Numbered from the stretch's first letter, positions 34,681-45,157 are shown. The stretch is DNA of 64,000 nt from an uncultured Lachnospiraceae bacterium (GCA_900317505.1 ONHB01000006.1:1-64000); one strand, 5' to 3'. Program-made: numbers and translations. Notes: generated by a model from the sequence alone, not told the origin.

Positions 34681-36441
34681 CTCTATATCCTTTAATTCCT
34701 CCAAAAATGGAGAAACTGTCTGACTGTTGTCATATAAAAGCCACAGATTTTCTTTTGCTCTTGTCAAGGCCACATAAAACATCCGCCGTTCCTCTTCCAG
34801 TTCCTGTAAAGTCAGCATTCTCCCATGTGGAACCTTTCCATATTCCAGATTTGGCAGATACACGCGGTCAAATTCCAGACCTTTGGAAGCATGATATGTC
34901 ATAACCGTTACGTGGCTGTTTTTCTGATCAGATTTCCGGTCTGCTTCATATTCCTTTTGTAAGGCAGAAAGATCATTACAATTTTTTAATCGCCCAAGAA
35001 ATAATTCAAATGCCTGATCTGCATTCTGATTTGCAGTCTGATCCGTACCGGTTTCCGGACGTATTATTGCATTGGACTTATAATAAGCTTCATATCCCAT
35101 GGCCTTGTAAATATATCTGGCCTGCCCAGCCAGATCCAGCCTTTTGGCAAATGCTATCTGTCTTTCCAGCTCCGCCAGTCTTTCCAATATCCAGCTTTTT
35201 CCCATAGCACGTTTTTTTAATCTGGCAAAATCAATCACCGGTTCCGAAAGAATCCCATATGGAATATAGCGCACCGGCTTATTCATGATCTTAATAAAAT
35301 CCGATCTTTTATACCCTTCATTTAAAAAAGCAAGATACGAAAGCAGATCCTGTGCAAGCATAATATCTTCTCTTTGTCCCTGCCCGATATTCTGATAGGC
35401 ATATACCTGTCTGTTGGTGCGTAAAAGAATAGCCTGCGTCTTATCCGGATACTGATCATGATATTTAAAGACGGCATCCCGGATTGTTTCAAATTCCTCC
35501 TTTGCCGATTGACAAGGTATTACCTTCAGACTGTCCGTCCGGTCACTGACAGCCTGTGGATGTTTTTCAAAACGGTCTTTATTATGGACTATAAACTGCG
35601 ATGAAAGTGCCACGATATCCCGGCTGCTTCTGTAATTATCAACCAGACTGACGGTCTTTGCATCAAAATCCCGGATAAACTGTTTCATCAGTGCCGGATC
35701 CGATCCCCGGAAGGAATAAATTGCCTGATCATCGTCTCCCACTGCATAGATATTATGATTTGCACCAAGCAGACAGATTGTTTCATACTGCAAGCGGTTA
35801 ATATCCTGAAATTCATCGATCAGGATATGGGAAAACCGGTTCTGCCAATATGACCGCAGCTTCATATCCGACTTTAGCTGTTGGTAACAAAGCTTAATCA
35901 TATCGTCAAAATCCAGCTTTCCGTTTTCCTGCAGCCATTCTTCGTATAAATGGTAGATTTTCCGGTATTTCCCCGGCATTTTTTCATTTTGCTGCGACAA
36001 AGAATCCGGAAACAGATTTTTAAACCGGCTGATCTCCTGCATACAGCATTCGGCTTCCTGTATCAGATCAACGGATGTATCATGGGAATTTTCATTTTTT
36101 ATAAGATCTTTTATCAGTAAGAAGCGTTCCTTATCACTGGCAAGCTGATAGGTTTTATTGGGATTTGACAATTTCAGAATATGATAAAAAACAGAATGAA
36201 AGGTACCAAAAATCACATAGGAACAGGATGGATTGGCGCTTACCGCTCTTTTTTGCATTTCAAGGGCAGCTGCTTTTGTAAAGGTGATCACAAGAATTTG
36301 ATTGGCCGGAATGTGGCATTCAGATATGAGATAGATCATGTGATGTGTGATGACATATGTTTTTCCAGAGCCGGGTCCTGCTAAGACAAGCAGTGGCCCG
36401 GCCTTGGATTGTATTGCTTTTAATTGCTCTTTATTGGGCAT
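34669..36441 (-). CDS. UvrD/PcrA-like superfamily 1 DNA helicase, short form
   Basis: A 590-residue ATP-dependent 3'-5' helicase. It has the Q motif NKEQLKAI, Walker A GPGSGKT (22-28), motif [11 protein letters not shown], motif [16 protein letters not shown], motif [18 protein letters not shown] and motif [16 protein letters not shown]. At 590 residues it is shorter than PcrA/UvrD (about 720-740), the reduction lying in the 2B region. The start overlaps the gltX stop by 11 nt with only a weak RBS, suggesting coupling. The role in repair is by family. Confidence 0.9.
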   Translation of the reverse strand: MPNKEQLKAIQSKAGPLLVLAGPGSGKTYVITHHMIYLISECHIPANQILVITFTKAAALEMQKRAVSANPSCSYVIFGTFHSVFYHILKLSNPNKTYQLASDKERFLLIKDLIKNENSHDTSVDLIQEAECCMQEISRFKNLFPDSLSQQNEKMPGKYRKIYHLYEEWLQENGKLDFDDMIKLCYQQLKSDMKLRSYWQNRFSHILIDEFQDINRLQYETICLLGANHNIYAVGDDDQAIYSFRGSDPALMKQFIRDFDAKTVSLVDNYRSSRDIVALSSQFIVHNKDRFEKHPQAVSDRTDSLKVIPCQSAKEEFETIRDAVFKYHDQYPDKTQAILLRTNRQVYAYQNIGQGQREDIMLAQDLLSYLAFLNEGYKRSDFIKIMNKPVRYIPYGILSEPVIDFARLKKRAMGKSWILERLAELERQIAFAKRLDLAGQARYIYKAMGYEAYYKSNAIIRPETGTDQTANQNADQAFELFLGRLKNCNDLSALQKEYEADRKSDQKNSHVTVMTYHASKGLEFDRVYLPNLEYGKVPHGRMLTLQELEEERRMFYVALTRAKENLWLLYDNSQTVSPFLEELKDIEKKR

Positions 36442-37903
36442 TCTTTAACAGTTCGATACCCTTTTTGATACGGGCGATCGATTCGTCCTTCCCAATGATC
36501 TCCATAATCTCTGTTGCACCGGCAGGTGTCATCTGCTTGCCGGAAACAGCAGTACGGATCGGCCATAATACATAGCCGTTTTTGTATCCCTTGTCTGCAG
36601 TAAATGCAGAAATTGTCGCATATATACTGTCATTGGTATAATCATCCAAAGCTTCCAGTGTGGGAAGGATCTCTTCTAATACCTGTAAAGATGTCTCTGT
36701 GTTGGTCTTCATCTTTTTGTGGGTATACATGGCAATATCATATTCGGGCAATTCCTCAAAGAAGTCGATCAATGCGGGAATATCCGGGAAAACTTCGATT
36801 CTGGTCTTGACCATGGCTGCAATCTTTTTCAGATCCAGATCTTTTTTAATCGCCTGTTTGATATAAGGCAGTGCTCTTTCATAAAACTTATCAAAATCCA
36901 TGGCCTTGATATATTCACCGTTCATCCATTTCAATTTGCCGTAATCAAATACAGCCGGAGATTTGGACATGTGGTGATAGTCAAAGGCTTTGATCAACTC
37001 GTCCAAAGACATGATCTCTTTGTTATCCGTGGGACTCCATCCAAGCAATGCGACAAAATTGACAACGGCCTCAGAAACAAAGCCCTGCTCGATCAGATCT
37101 TCATAAGAAGAATGTCCGCATCGTTTGGATAATTTGTGATGCTCTTCATCGGTGATCAGCGGACAGTGTACATAAACAGGCACGTCCCATCCAAAAGCCT
37201 CATATAAGAGGTTGTACTTGGGTGAGGATGATAAATACTCATTGCCTCTGACAACGTGTGTAATGCCCATCAGATGATCATCTACCACGTTGGCAAAGTT
37301 GTAAGTCGGAAATCCGTCTGACTTGATCAGGATCATATCATCAAGCTCATCATTGTTGACAGTAATATCACCATAAATATCATCATGGAAGGTAGTTGTA
37401 CCTTCGGTCGGAACATTTTGTCTGATAACATAGGGCTTGCCGGCTGCCAGATTGGCCTCTACCTCTTCCTTGGATAAAGACAGACAATGCTTGTCATAGA
37501 CATTGATCTCTTTGGTCTCTCCGTTTTCAAGCTGGATGACCTTGTGGCACTCTTCCAGTCTTTCTTTATCACAGAAGCAATAATATGCTTTGCCTTTTTC
37601 GATCAGCTCTTTGGCATATTTTAAATACAGTCCCTGCGCCTGACGCTCACTCTGTACATAAGGTCCATATCCTTTATCCTTGTCCGGTCCCTCATCATGT
37701 ACCAGTCCGGTTGCAGCTAAAGTACGCTTGATAATATCAACTGCACCCTCAACTTCTCTTTCCTGATCTGTATCCTCAATACGTAAAATAAAATCTCCGC
37801 CCTCATGCTTGGTAATCAGATAAGCATACAGAGCCGTGCGTAAATTGCCTACATGCATCCTTCCTGTCGGGCTTGGCGCAAAACGCGTTCTGATTTTTGT
37901 CAT
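36431..37903 (-). CDS. gltX: Glutamyl-tRNA synthetase
   Basis: A 490-residue class I synthetase charging tRNA-Glu (and in many Firmicutes also tRNA-Gln before amidation). The HIGH-type motif is HVGN in [15 protein letters not shown], the KMSKS motif is KLSKR, and the C-terminal anticodon-binding region is present to the end. It starts with ATG overlapping the hydrogenase stop by one base (TAATG), so translation is linked. Confidence 0.96.
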   Translation of the reverse strand: MTKIRTRFAPSPTGRMHVGNLRTALYAYLITKHEGGDFILRIEDTDQEREVEGAVDIIKRTLAATGLVHDEGPDKDKGYGPYVQSERQAQGLYLKYAKELIEKGKAYYCFCDKERLEECHKVIQLENGETKEINVYDKHCLSLSKEEVEANLAAGKPYVIRQNVPTEGTTTFHDDIYGDITVNNDELDDMILIKSDGFPTYNFANVVDDHLMGITHVVRGNEYLSSSPKYNLLYEAFGWDVPVYVHCPLITDEEHHKLSKRCGHSSYEDLIEQGFVSEAVVNFVALLGWSPTDNKEIMSLDELIKAFDYHHMSKSPAVFDYGKLKWMNGEYIKAMDFDKFYERALPYIKQAIKKDLDLKKIAAMVKTRIEVFPDIPALIDFFEELPEYDIAMYTHKKMKTNTETSLQVLEEILPTLEALDDYTNDSIYATISAFTADKGYKNGYVLWPIRTAVSGKQMTPAGATEIMEIIGKDESIARIKKGIELLKNAQ

Positions 37904-39408
37904 TATTCTATTTCCTCCTGTTTCATATCATCCATAGACGGAATCTTGTTGGCAGATTCAGCCTTAAAGGTATTAACCGCCTTGGTTGCCTGCGGAATGG
38001 CGATACAGGTACCGGCTCCGGCAACACATCCACCGGGACACGCCATACCTTCGATCAGACAGCCATTCTTTTTGCCTACCTTGGCAAGCATCAGCATCTT
38101 TTTACATTCGGCAAGACTTTCCGCATGCTCAATATTGACCTCGACATCCGGATAATATTCCCGGATAACGGCCTCGATTGCACTTGCTACACCACCTGCC
38201 ACACCGTATCCACGTCCGGCTCCGGTAGCACGCTGATCAATCTCATCATCCTCAATCTCGGAAGGCACAATGCCTTTTGCTTCAAACATTCCGCTCAGTT
38301 CTTCAAAGGTTATAACAAAATCCACATCGGAACGTACTGTCCGGCGGGACGCTTCAAGCTTTTTGGAAGCACACGGTCCGATAAATACGATCTTGGCATC
38401 CGGATGCTCTTTTTTGATCACTCTGGCAGTTGCCACCATCGGTGTCAGCTCATTGGAGATATTGCCAATGGTCTCCGGAAAAAACTTCTTGGCAAGCATT
38501 GACCATGACGGGCAACAGCTTGTCAATAAAAACGGAAGCTCTTTGGTCGCTACTTTTTCTACATAATGATGTGCCTCAGCCATCGCACCCATATCCGCAC
38601 CGATCGCTGTTTCATAGATATCGGCAAAGCCTAAAAGCTTTAATGCCTTTTTCAATTTGCCAGGAGTTACATTGGGACCGAATTGTCCGACAAAGGCCGG
38701 TGCAACCTGTGCAATGATCTGTGCACCACTCTGGATTGCACGGATCAGCTGGAAAATCTGCGATTTGTCAGCAATGGCACCAAACGGACAGCTAACCATA
38801 CACTGTCCACAGGATACACACATTTCACTATCAATACATGCACGTCCGTAGGTATCATTTTTGATGGCATTGACACCACAGGCAGCCGCACAGGGGCGTA
38901 CCTGATGAGAAATGGCATCATAAGGACATACAGCTTTGCATTTACCACATTTGATACATTTTTCCGGATCAATATGTGACTTGCCGTGAACCATGGTAAT
39001 CGCGCCACGGGGACATACCTCACGGCATGGATGTGCGGTACATCCCATACAACGGTCTGTCACAATATAAGCATTTTCCGGACACTTATTGCACGCAGAC
39101 GGAATAACCTGCATAAGCGGCGGCTCATAATATTTTTCAGCGATATTACTTTCCTCTACACCCTCCGATACATGAACCGGTGCATTTTCCGGACGAAGCG
39201 ACATACCCATGGCAAGTCGAATACGCTCTCTGGCAATCGCACGGTCTCTGTAGACATCATCTGCACTGTCCGGATCGATATTATCAACAATTTTATAGGG
39301 AAGCGCTTCCATATCATCTATCAGATTTTCTGAATCATATGCAAGCTTTGCAACCTCTTTAAATATTCTCTTTCGTGATTTGCGAACTTCAGTATCTATC
39401 CCTCTCAT
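37903..39408 (-). CDS. Monomeric [FeFe]-hydrogenase, group B-like
   Basis: A 501-residue iron-only hydrogenase. Two 4Fe-4S ferredoxin clusters are visible ([12 protein letters not shown] near 151-161 and [12 protein letters not shown] near 197-207), preceded by a further Cys-rich stretch (about 106-132). The H-cluster motifs are TSCCPSW (296-302), GPCASKK (344-350, where M2-type enzymes usually have MPC) and [12 protein letters not shown] (453-464). It would couple ferredoxin to hydrogen, or act as a sensor. The start at 39408 has AGGAGG 6 nt upstream; a longer frame reaches 39450. It overlaps gltX by one base, an odd partner. Confidence 0.92.
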   Translation of the reverse strand: MRGIDTEVRKSRKRIFKEVAKLAYDSENLIDDMEALPYKIVDNIDPDSADDVYRDRAIARERIRLAMGMSLRPENAPVHVSEGVEESNIAEKYYEPPLMQVIPSACNKCPENAYIVTDRCMGCTAHPCREVCPRGAITMVHGKSHIDPEKCIKCGKCKAVCPYDAISHQVRPCAAACGVNAIKNDTYGRACIDSEMCVSCGQCMVSCPFGAIADKSQIFQLIRAIQSGAQIIAQVAPAFVGQFGPNVTPGKLKKALKLLGFADIYETAIGADMGAMAEAHHYVEKVATKELPFLLTSCCPSWSMLAKKFFPETIGNISNELTPMVATARVIKKEHPDAKIVFIGPCASKKLEASRRTVRSDVDFVITFEELSGMFEAKGIVPSEIEDDEIDQRATGAGRGYGVAGGVASAIEAVIREYYPDVEVNIEHAESLAECKKMLMLAKVGKKNGCLIEGMACPGGCVAGAGTCIAIPQATKAVNTFKAESANKIPSMDDMKQEEIE

Positions 39409-39472
39409 CTGATACCTCCTATATTTGTTAATATTTTGACACAAACACATCAGAAAATCAAGACAGACAACA

Positions 39473-39504
39473 GAAAAACTGCCAGGCAGATTATGCCCGG
39501 CAGC
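39473..39504 (-). terminator. Terminator of the SHOCT-domain gene
   Basis: CTGCCAGGC (39479-39487) pairs with GCCCGGCAG (39495-39503) with one pair that is a G-U only on the minus strand, followed there by TTTTT. Confidence 0.85.
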
Positions 39505-39553
39505 TATAACTTTTGTTGTTTCAAACCGTGAATACTGTCAAAAGCCTCTTTTA

Positions 39554-40243
39554 TTAGAAAATACTAACCAGCTTTTTCTTTTCTTCGATGTATTCTTCTT
39601 CACTCAGAATACCGTTGTCACGTAATACTTTTAACTTTTTGATCTTTGTCTCAAATTCTGACAGATCTTCTGCCATACCTGACAATGCAACAGTCGATAC
39701 ATCCTCATCATGTGCTACCGGTGTAGGAATAGATGCCGGAGCAGGTGCTACTGTAGGTGTAGGTGCTGAAGCTGCCGGTGCTGAAGCAGGTGCTGAACCA
39801 CCACCGATCGGTGCAAGACCTTTCTGCTGACGAATACGGTCTGTCAAAGTCTCTGCTTTTGCCTTAGCATCCTGAATTGCTGCTGTAAATCCAGCCATAT
39901 CATCTAAGTTGGGAAGATACAGATATCTCACAAATTTGGTTGCAGGATTTTCGATTGTAACCATCATTGCCTTTTTGCCGGAATATGTAGTCTCATCAAC
40001 AGCTTTAACATTTAACAGATAATGAGATACATTGTCCACTCTTGTATTTAATCCCTTCGGATTGTCAGACATAGGCAATCTTCCGCTGATTCGGAGATTA
40101 GATACAGCAACTCTCAAATCTTCGGCCTTGCCAATGAAACCTGCTTTAAAAGACCATTCTTTCTGAAATATAATTTTTTCAAGTCGAATACACTGGTTAC
40201 AAACTTCACCAGCTGATTCACCGCCACAGATTAAACATTTCAT
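39554..40243 (-). CDS. Zinc-ribbon and SHOCT-domain protein
   Basis: A 229-residue protein. The N-terminus has a Cys4 zinc ribbon (CLICGGE ... CNQC), then a compact domain (about 30-125), a Pro/Ala/Ser-rich linker (about 145-175), and a C-terminal SHOCT motif KIKKLKVLRDNGILSEEEY. SHOCT domains usually mediate oligomerisation or association with membranes or nucleic acid; no enzyme is visible. It has a strong promoter and own terminator, so it is monocistronic. RBS GGGAG precedes the ATG. Confidence 0.82.
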   Translation of the reverse strand: MKCLICGGESAGEVCNQCIRLEKIIFQKEWSFKAGFIGKAEDLRVAVSNLRISGRLPMSDNPKGLNTRVDNVSHYLLNVKAVDETTYSGKKAMMVTIENPATKFVRYLYLPNLDDMAGFTAAIQDAKAKAETLTDRIRQQKGLAPIGGGSAPASAPAASAPTPTVAPAPASIPTPVAHDEDVSTVALSGMAEDLSEFETKIKKLKVLRDNGILSEEEYIEEKKKLVSIF

Positions 40244-40317
40244 ACGTTTTCACTCCCTATATCTAATATTTTAAAATCTAAAATAAATCGCTTTTTGTGG
40301 ATTTATATACTACTTTT

Positions 40318-40346
40318 ATTATAAGCATGGAATAAAAATTTGTAAA
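40318..40346 (-). promoter_or_regulatory. Promoter of the SHOCT-domain gene
   Basis: Minus-strand TTTACA (40341-40346), 17-bp spacer, TATAAT (40318-40323), about 75 bp before the ATG. Both boxes are near consensus. Confidence 0.75.
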
Positions 40347-40450
40347 CAACAAAGTTAGATTATTTTGAAATATATCTGACAAATATATATTACTGTGTTA
40401 ATTGTATCACATTTTCCGACTTTTAGGCAAGAACCTGCAAATTCTTTCTG

Positions 40451-40458
40451 CATACAAT
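40451..40458 (+). promoter_or_regulatory. Candidate sigma-E -10 element of cotJABC
   Basis: CATACAAT matches the mother-cell sigma-E -10 consensus (CATACANT), 29 bp before the cotJA ATG. No clear -35 is seen at the expected spacing (GAACCTG is weak). cotJ is sigma-E controlled in B. subtilis, which supports the reading. Confidence 0.4.
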
Positions 40459-40486
40459 ACCAATAAAACAAAAAGGAAATACGAAA

Positions 40487-40654
40487 ATGAAAGATTCTGA
40501 TTTTTTACAAAATAAGACGGATTTTCCGGTAGGCATGGCCTATGTTCCCTGGCAGAAAATGGAACATATTTATGAAAATCTGGACGAAGCCTTTTCCATC
40601 GGCACCATTTTCCCTGAATTGAACAAACCCTTTGAAGGGAGGCGCCAGAAATGA
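40487..40654 (+). CDS. cotJA: Spore coat-associated protein CotJA
   Basis: A 55-residue protein, small enough to be missed by gene callers. It reads MKDSDFLQNKTDFPVGMAYV and continues with the CotJA-type PWQKMEHIYENLDEAFSIGT and FPELNKPF. It is preceded by AAGGAAAT at about 8 nt. Its TGA overlaps the start of cotJB (ATGA), and cotJC follows. In Bacillus CotJA and CotJC associate in the spore coat. High confidence from sequence and neighbours. Confidence 0.88.
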   Translation: MKDSDFLQNKTDFPVGMAYVPWQKMEHIYENLDEAFSIGTIFPELNKPFEGRRQK

Positions 40655-40944
40655 TGTATGCCAATTCTGTTTCATTTCCCAATAAAGGACGCAGACAGCA
40701 GCTTTTAAAAGAAATATCCATGGTTGATTTTGCCATCGTGGAGTTGACCGAATATCTTGACACCCATCCCGATGATGAAGATGCTGTCTCCTATGTCAAA
40801 CAATATATAGCCATTTTACGCAAGCTGAAAGAAGAATATGCTTCTTTATACGGTCCCTTAACGCTATATGATTCAACCTATTCCAAAAATACGGACTGGA
40901 TATGGGCGAAAATGCCATTACCATGGGAAGGAGGTGCAAACTAA
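40651..40944 (+). CDS. cotJB: Spore coat protein CotJB
   Basis: A 97-residue protein with the CotJB pattern: ISMVDFAIVELTEYLDTHP, a central helical segment, and the C-terminal PLTLYDS ... WIWAKMPLPWEGG. The first of two adjacent ATGs overlaps the cotJA stop, with GAAGGGAGG upstream. Its stop abuts the cotJC start, so the three genes are one operon. The role in the coat is by family; it is expressed in the mother cell. Confidence 0.92.
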   Translation: MMYANSVSFPNKGRRQQLLKEISMVDFAIVELTEYLDTHPDDEDAVSYVKQYIAILRKLKEEYASLYGPLTLYDSTYSKNTDWIWAKMPLPWEGGAN

Positions 40945-41553
40945 ATGTGGAATTATGAAAAAAGACTGCAGTTTCCCATCAATATCACGACCCCCAATGC
41001 GGAAATTGCCAAAATCATCATCACGCAGTATGGCGGACCTGACGGAGAGCTTGGAGCATCCATGCGCTATTTGTCCCAGCGCTATACCATCCCTTATAAA
41101 GAGATTGCCGGACTGCTTACCGATATCGGTACAGAGGAGCTGGCACATTTTGAGATGATCGGTGCCATTGTCTACCAGCTGACCAAGGATCTGAGCATGG
41201 AAGATATTGAAAAACAGGGCTTTGCTCCCTATTATGTGGATCACACTCTGGCTCTCTGGCCGCAGGCTGCCGGTGGTATTCCGTTTAACGCCTGTGAATT
41301 TCAGTCAAAGGGCGACATCATTACAGATCTGACAGAAGATCTTGCTGCCGAGCAGAAAGCCCGCACAACCTACGACAATATCCTGCGGCTGGTAAAGGAT
41401 CCTGAGGTCTGTGCCCCGATCCGCTTCTTGCGTGAAAGAGAAATCGTCCACTTCCAGCGTTTTGGTGAGGCCTTACGAAAGGTACAGGAAAGTCTGGATC
41501 CTGTCAACTTCTATCAGTTCAATCCGGAATTTGATAAAAGACCCGGAAAATAG
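40945..41553 (+). CDS. cotJC: Spore coat protein CotJC, manganese-catalase family
   Basis: A 202-residue di-metal ferritin-like protein of the manganese catalase family. Metal-ligand-like residues appear in IGTEELAHFEMIG (E..H), DLAAEQKARTTYDNIL and REREIVHFQRFGEAL (E..H). It would detoxify peroxide or serve as a structural coat protein. It starts immediately after the cotJB stop, with AAGGAGG 8 nt upstream. Confidence 0.95.
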   Translation: MWNYEKRLQFPINITTPNAEIAKIIITQYGGPDGELGASMRYLSQRYTIPYKEIAGLLTDIGTEELAHFEMIGAIVYQLTKDLSMEDIEKQGFAPYYVDHTLALWPQAAGGIPFNACEFQSKGDIITDLTEDLAAEQKARTTYDNILRLVKDPEVCAPIRFLREREIVHFQRFGEALRKVQESLDPVNFYQFNPEFDKRPGK

Positions 41554-41585
41554 ATCATTTCCGTAAATAACAGTTTATACAAATA

Positions 41586-41627
41586 AAAAAGAGGAAACAA
41601 AGGTTTATCCCTGCGTTTCCTCTTTTT
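41586..41627. terminator. Bidirectional terminator after cotJC
   Basis: AAAAAGAGGAAAC (41586-41598) pairs with GTTTCCTCTTTTT (41615-41627), with T/A runs on both sides. It separates cotJC from the convergent small gene. Confidence 0.85.
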
Positions 41628-41630
41628 ATT

Positions 41631-41987
41631 TCAGATCTCTATAAGCTCAAGCTCCGGAATCTCATATTCCTTTTTGGATTTGATCGTCTCTACCGGATAA
41701 GATACCTCTTCCAAAATGTCAATATCGGAAATCCATGACATCATACCCTTGTTTTTTAAAAGATACTGTACCTTTCCGTAATAGATCGTGTTAGGAAAAT
41801 TGTTTTTCCCTCTGCGGTTATTGCGGCTTCTTTTGCTCTGATTTTCTGCATGCTGGACAGCGGCAGCATACAATTTACGCTGCTGCGTGGCATAATCGGA
41901 TGAACTGACTACAGCAAGACTGTTTTTGGATATGATATAGATCGTATGATCTGCACTTTTTTTGTTGATGTAATCTAAAACCTTCAC
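41631..41987 (-). CDS. Hypothetical 118-residue protein
   Basis: A small basic protein, not recognised. The N-terminal half (MKVLDYINKKSADHTIYIIS) is mixed alpha/beta; the middle is Lys/Arg/Asn-rich (ENQSKRSRNNRRGKNN) and might contact RNA or DNA; the end is acidic. The start is GTG at 41987, with GAGGAG 8 nt upstream, good evidence of translation. It lies between the terminator of cotJ and the tmRNA gene, opposite in direction to cotJ. Confidence 0.7.
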   Translation of the reverse strand: MKVLDYINKKSADHTIYIISKNSLAVVSSSDYATQQRKLYAAAVQHAENQSKRSRNNRRGKNNFPNTIYYGKVQYLLKNKGMMSWISDIDILEEVSYPVETIKSKKEYEIPELELIEI

Positions 41988-42018
41988 GCTGCATTCTCCT
42001 CATTTGTATCATTTAAAG

Positions 42019-42356
42019 TGGACCAGACGGGAGTCGAACCCGTGTCCAAAAGCCTATTCCCTGTCCTTCTACTATCATAGTCTGTTATTTGACATTCCCT
42101 CCGTCAAACGGGAACAAACACCCTTTTGATTTTGGTAGCTTCATAATACGCCCACAGCCTCAAAGCTTTGACTGAGTCGTTTCCTACATAGTCGATGCCC
42201 GGGTCTTAAAGTGTAGGTGCCCTAAGTCGGACAGCTGCCAATTAGGCAGCGTATGCTAAATTTTCTTCAGCGTTTATATTTATTTTTGCCATTTGACGCA
42301 TTGCATGCGGATAGCTTCTCCAGCTGCAAAACCCCTGTCGAAACCTTTACTGGCCC
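42019..42356 (-). ncRNA. ssrA: tmRNA (transfer-messenger RNA)
   Basis: A 338-nt tmRNA on the minus strand. The 5' GGGCCAG (42350-42356) pairs with the 3' CTGGTCC (42020-42026), the T-arm is ACGGG-TTCGACT-CCCGT, and the conserved GGTTTCGACAGGGG follows the 5' end. CCA is not encoded. The tag frame runs from a GCA resume codon (42287-42289) to TAA (42242-42244), giving AKININAEENLAYAA. It rescues stalled ribosomes with SmpB, encoded next door. Confidence 0.97.
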
Positions 42357-42390
42357 GTATGGTGAGTTGTACACAACCTTGCGTTTTTAA

Positions 42391-42419
42391 AATATAACGT
42401 AATTTGCATGACAAGTCAA
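42391..42419 (-). promoter_or_regulatory. Promoter of tmRNA
   Basis: Minus-strand TTGACT (42414-42419), 17-bp spacer, TATATT (42391-42396). The predicted start is about 28 nt before the mature 5' end, consistent with RNase P processing of a precursor. Confidence 0.72.
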
Positions 42420-42510
42420 CCGGTTTGTCTGCTAAAAGCAATAAGTTTATAATTATTTTATCATGTAAACAAAATATTGCAACGAAAGTGACGAAATCTG
42501 TTGCAAAGCT

Positions 42511-42975
42511 TTACAGATTGCGGATCTTAAACTCCCTCTCCGTCTCTCTTCTTAAGTCTTTTTTGGCAATATCCTCTCTCTTGTCGTAGAGCTTTTTACC
42601 TCTGGCAAGGCCAATCTCCACCTTCGCCTTTCCATCCTTGAAATAAACCTGCAACGGCACGATGGTATAGCCTTTTTCACTCATTTTCCCATCCAGCTTG
42701 CGGATCTCTTCTTTGTGGAGCAGAAGCTTTTTAATACGCAGAGGATCCTTATTGAATATATTTCCCTTTTCATAGGGGCTGATATTCATTCCATAAATAA
42801 ATGCTTCTCCATTTTCAATTCTTACAAAGCCCTCTTTGATGCTGCACTTTCCCATACGCAGGGACTTTACCTCTGTACCGTGCAGCTCAATTCCGGCCTC
42901 GTATTTATCATCGATAAAAAAATCATGGTATGCCTTTTTATTGTTGGCTACCAGTTTCATTGTTTCTCTTGCCAT
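42511..42975 (-). CDS. smpB: SsrA-binding protein SmpB
   Basis: A 154-residue RNA-binding protein that delivers tmRNA to stalled ribosomes. The OB fold contains [20 protein letters not shown] and [10 protein letters not shown]; the C-terminal basic tail ([19 protein letters not shown]) inserts into the mRNA channel. Its ATG overlaps the rnr stop by one base, and it lies just upstream of ssrA, the classical secG-rnr-smpB-ssrA order. RBS CGGAGG is 7 nt upstream. Confidence 0.97.
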   Translation of the reverse strand: MARETMKLVANNKKAYHDFFIDDKYEAGIELHGTEVKSLRMGKCSIKEGFVRIENGEAFIYGMNISPYEKGNIFNKDPLRIKKLLLHKEEIRKLDGKMSEKGYTIVPLQVYFKDGKAKVEIGLARGKKLYDKREDIAKKDLRRETEREFKIRNL

Positions 42976-45104
42976 TATGCTTCCTCCGTTTCATCCAGCA
43001 TAAAATCAATCGTATTGGAAACGTAATCCACGTCATGAACCGTTACCTGCACCGTCTGTCCGAGCTTAAAGGTCCGGTTGGTCTTTTCTCCATATATTTC
43101 ATACTGGTTTTCATCAAAGATATAATAATCTCCGGGAATTTTGGAAATATGGATCAGTCCTTCAACCGTATTTGGCAGTTCGACATAAATGCCCCATGCA
43201 GTCACACCTGAAATGACACCGGTAAAATGCTCTCCAATGCGGTCTGCCATATACTGGGCCTTTTTGCATTTTTCCGTTTCGCGCTCTGCCTCATCGGCCC
43301 TACGTTCCAACTCCGAGGATTTTTTGCAGACATTGTCCAAAATACTGCGGTAATGCTCCATCTTATCTTCTGTCAGACGTCCACGCAGGTAGTCTTTGAT
43401 GATCCTGTGGATCTGTAAATCGGGATACCGGCGGATCGGTGATGTAAAATGACAGTAATACTGGCATGCCAGTCCAAAATGTCCGGTACAGTCCGGAGAA
43501 TATCTCGCCTGCTTCATGCTCCGCAAGGTCAGTCTGCTGATAAGCCCTTCCTCATCCGTGCCCTCAATAGATGCCAACAGCTTTTGAAGCTCTTTGGGAT
43601 GAACCTCTTCTGCCGAGGTCTTTAAACGATAACCAAAATTGGAGATAAAAAGTGCAAGCTTTTTGATCTTTTCCGGATCCGGTGCCTCATGTGTACGATA
43701 TACAAACGGAGCTTCCAGCCAGTAAAAATGTGCAGCCACCGTCTCATTGGCGATCAGCATGAAGTCTTCGATCAGTCTGGTTGCAACATTTCTTTCATAG
43801 GGCTTGATATCGGTTGGCTTACCATTGGCATCCAGTATGATCTTGCTTTCCTGAAAATCAAAATCAATGGAGCCGCGTTTTTTCCTGCGCTCACGTAAAA
43901 TCCCGGCAAGCTCTGCCATCTGCTCGAACATACCGACAAGCTCTTTGTATTCGGCACAACATGCCTCATCGTGTGTCTCCAAGATCTTGGCAACAACAGA
44001 ATAGCTCATGCGCCGGTTGACATTGATCACGGTCTCAGCAATCCGGTAATCTACAACCTCGCCCTTTTCATTGATATCCATCAGGCAGCTCTGGGCTAAC
44101 CGGTCTTCCTTTTCATTGAGGGAACAGATGCCGTTTGACAGCGTATGTGGCAGCATCGGGATCACCCGGTCTACCAGATAGACACTGGTTCCTCTCTTTA
44201 AGGCTTCCTTATCCAGTGCAGAATTTTCCTGCACATAATTGGAAACATCGGCGATATGCACGCCCAGATGATATCCATTTTCATCCATGGTAAGGCTCAC
44301 GGCATCATCCAGATCCTTGGCATCCTCACCATCGATGGTAACCATCATGACGTCTCTTAGATCCAGCCTTCCTTCTCTGTCAGCCTCTGATACATCCCTG
44401 GACGCCCGCTCAGCCTGCTTAAGCTGCTTTTCCGTAAATTCCATAGGCAGGTCAAAGCCCTTTACTATCGATAAGATATCCACACCCGGATCATTGATAT
44501 GTCCGAGGATCTCTGTAATAATACCTTCCGGATTTTTATCAGGACCGCCGTAGCTTGTCAGTCTGACAACGACCTTATGCCCGTCCACGGCACCGTTTGT
44601 ATGCTCTTTTGCAATAAAAATATCCTGTGCCATCTTGGTATTGTCCGGTATGACAAATCCAAAATTTTTGCTTTTCTGATAGGTTCCGACAACCGTTTCA
44701 ATCGATCTGCATACAATGCTTACAACCTCTGCTTCCTGTCGCTTTCCTCTCTGTCCGGGCAGTAAGCGTATGCTGACTGTATCCTGATGAAAGGCCCCGT
44801 TTACCCTGTTTTCGGGAATATAATAATCCTCTGTGGAGCCCTCCACTTCGACAAAGCCAAAGCCCTTTGCGTTGGATATAAAGGTACCGGTCAAGACCTT
44901 TTGTTCGGGCTTTATATATCTTCCACGCTTTGTGATCTGCAGTCTGTTTTCCGATAAAAGCTCCTCAAGTGCTCTTTTAAATTCCGGTCTGTCCTCGGAT
45001 GAGACCTGCAGCATGATCGCAAGCTCTTTTTCCTTCATCGGAACATAAAATTCACTCAGAACAAACTGTTCAATATTGTTTTTTCTTTCTTCAAAACTTT
45101 TCAT
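42975..45104 (-). CDS. rnr: Ribonuclease R
   Basis: A 709-residue 3'-5' exoribonuclease acting on structured RNA and on tmRNA-tagged messages. An N-terminal winged helix (about 1-65) is followed by cold-shock domains (about 70-215), the RNB catalytic domain with [14 protein letters not shown] holding the metal-binding aspartates, and a C-terminal S1 domain (about 620-705, [14 protein letters not shown]). RBS TAGG is weak. It follows a terminator after secG. Confidence 0.96.
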   Translation of the reverse strand: MKSFEERKNNIEQFVLSEFYVPMKEKELAIMLQVSSEDRPEFKRALEELLSENRLQITKRGRYIKPEQKVLTGTFISNAKGFGFVEVEGSTEDYYIPENRVNGAFHQDTVSIRLLPGQRGKRQEAEVVSIVCRSIETVVGTYQKSKNFGFVIPDNTKMAQDIFIAKEHTNGAVDGHKVVVRLTSYGGPDKNPEGIITEILGHINDPGVDILSIVKGFDLPMEFTEKQLKQAERASRDVSEADREGRLDLRDVMMVTIDGEDAKDLDDAVSLTMDENGYHLGVHIADVSNYVQENSALDKEALKRGTSVYLVDRVIPMLPHTLSNGICSLNEKEDRLAQSCLMDINEKGEVVDYRIAETVINVNRRMSYSVVAKILETHDEACCAEYKELVGMFEQMAELAGILRERRKKRGSIDFDFQESKIILDANGKPTDIKPYERNVATRLIEDFMLIANETVAAHFYWLEAPFVYRTHEAPDPEKIKKLALFISNFGYRLKTSAEEVHPKELQKLLASIEGTDEEGLISRLTLRSMKQARYSPDCTGHFGLACQYYCHFTSPIRRYPDLQIHRIIKDYLRGRLTEDKMEHYRSILDNVCKKSSELERRADEAERETEKCKKAQYMADRIGEHFTGVISGVTAWGIYVELPNTVEGLIHISKIPGDYYIFDENQYEIYGEKTNRTFKLGQTVQVTVHDVDYVSNTIDFMLDETEEA

Positions 45105-45120
45105 TGTAATTTACCTACAT

Positions 45121-45150
45121 AAAAAAGCACCCTTTGCAAAGAGTGCTTTT
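45121..45150 (-). terminator. Terminator or attenuator between secG and rnr
   Basis: AAAAGCACTCTTT and AAAGGGTGCTTTTTT form a stem (with a G-U pair specific to the minus strand) just past the secG stop and 17 nt before the rnr start. Some readthrough is needed if secG and rnr share a promoter. Confidence 0.78.
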
Positions 45151-45157
45151 GTCTCAT

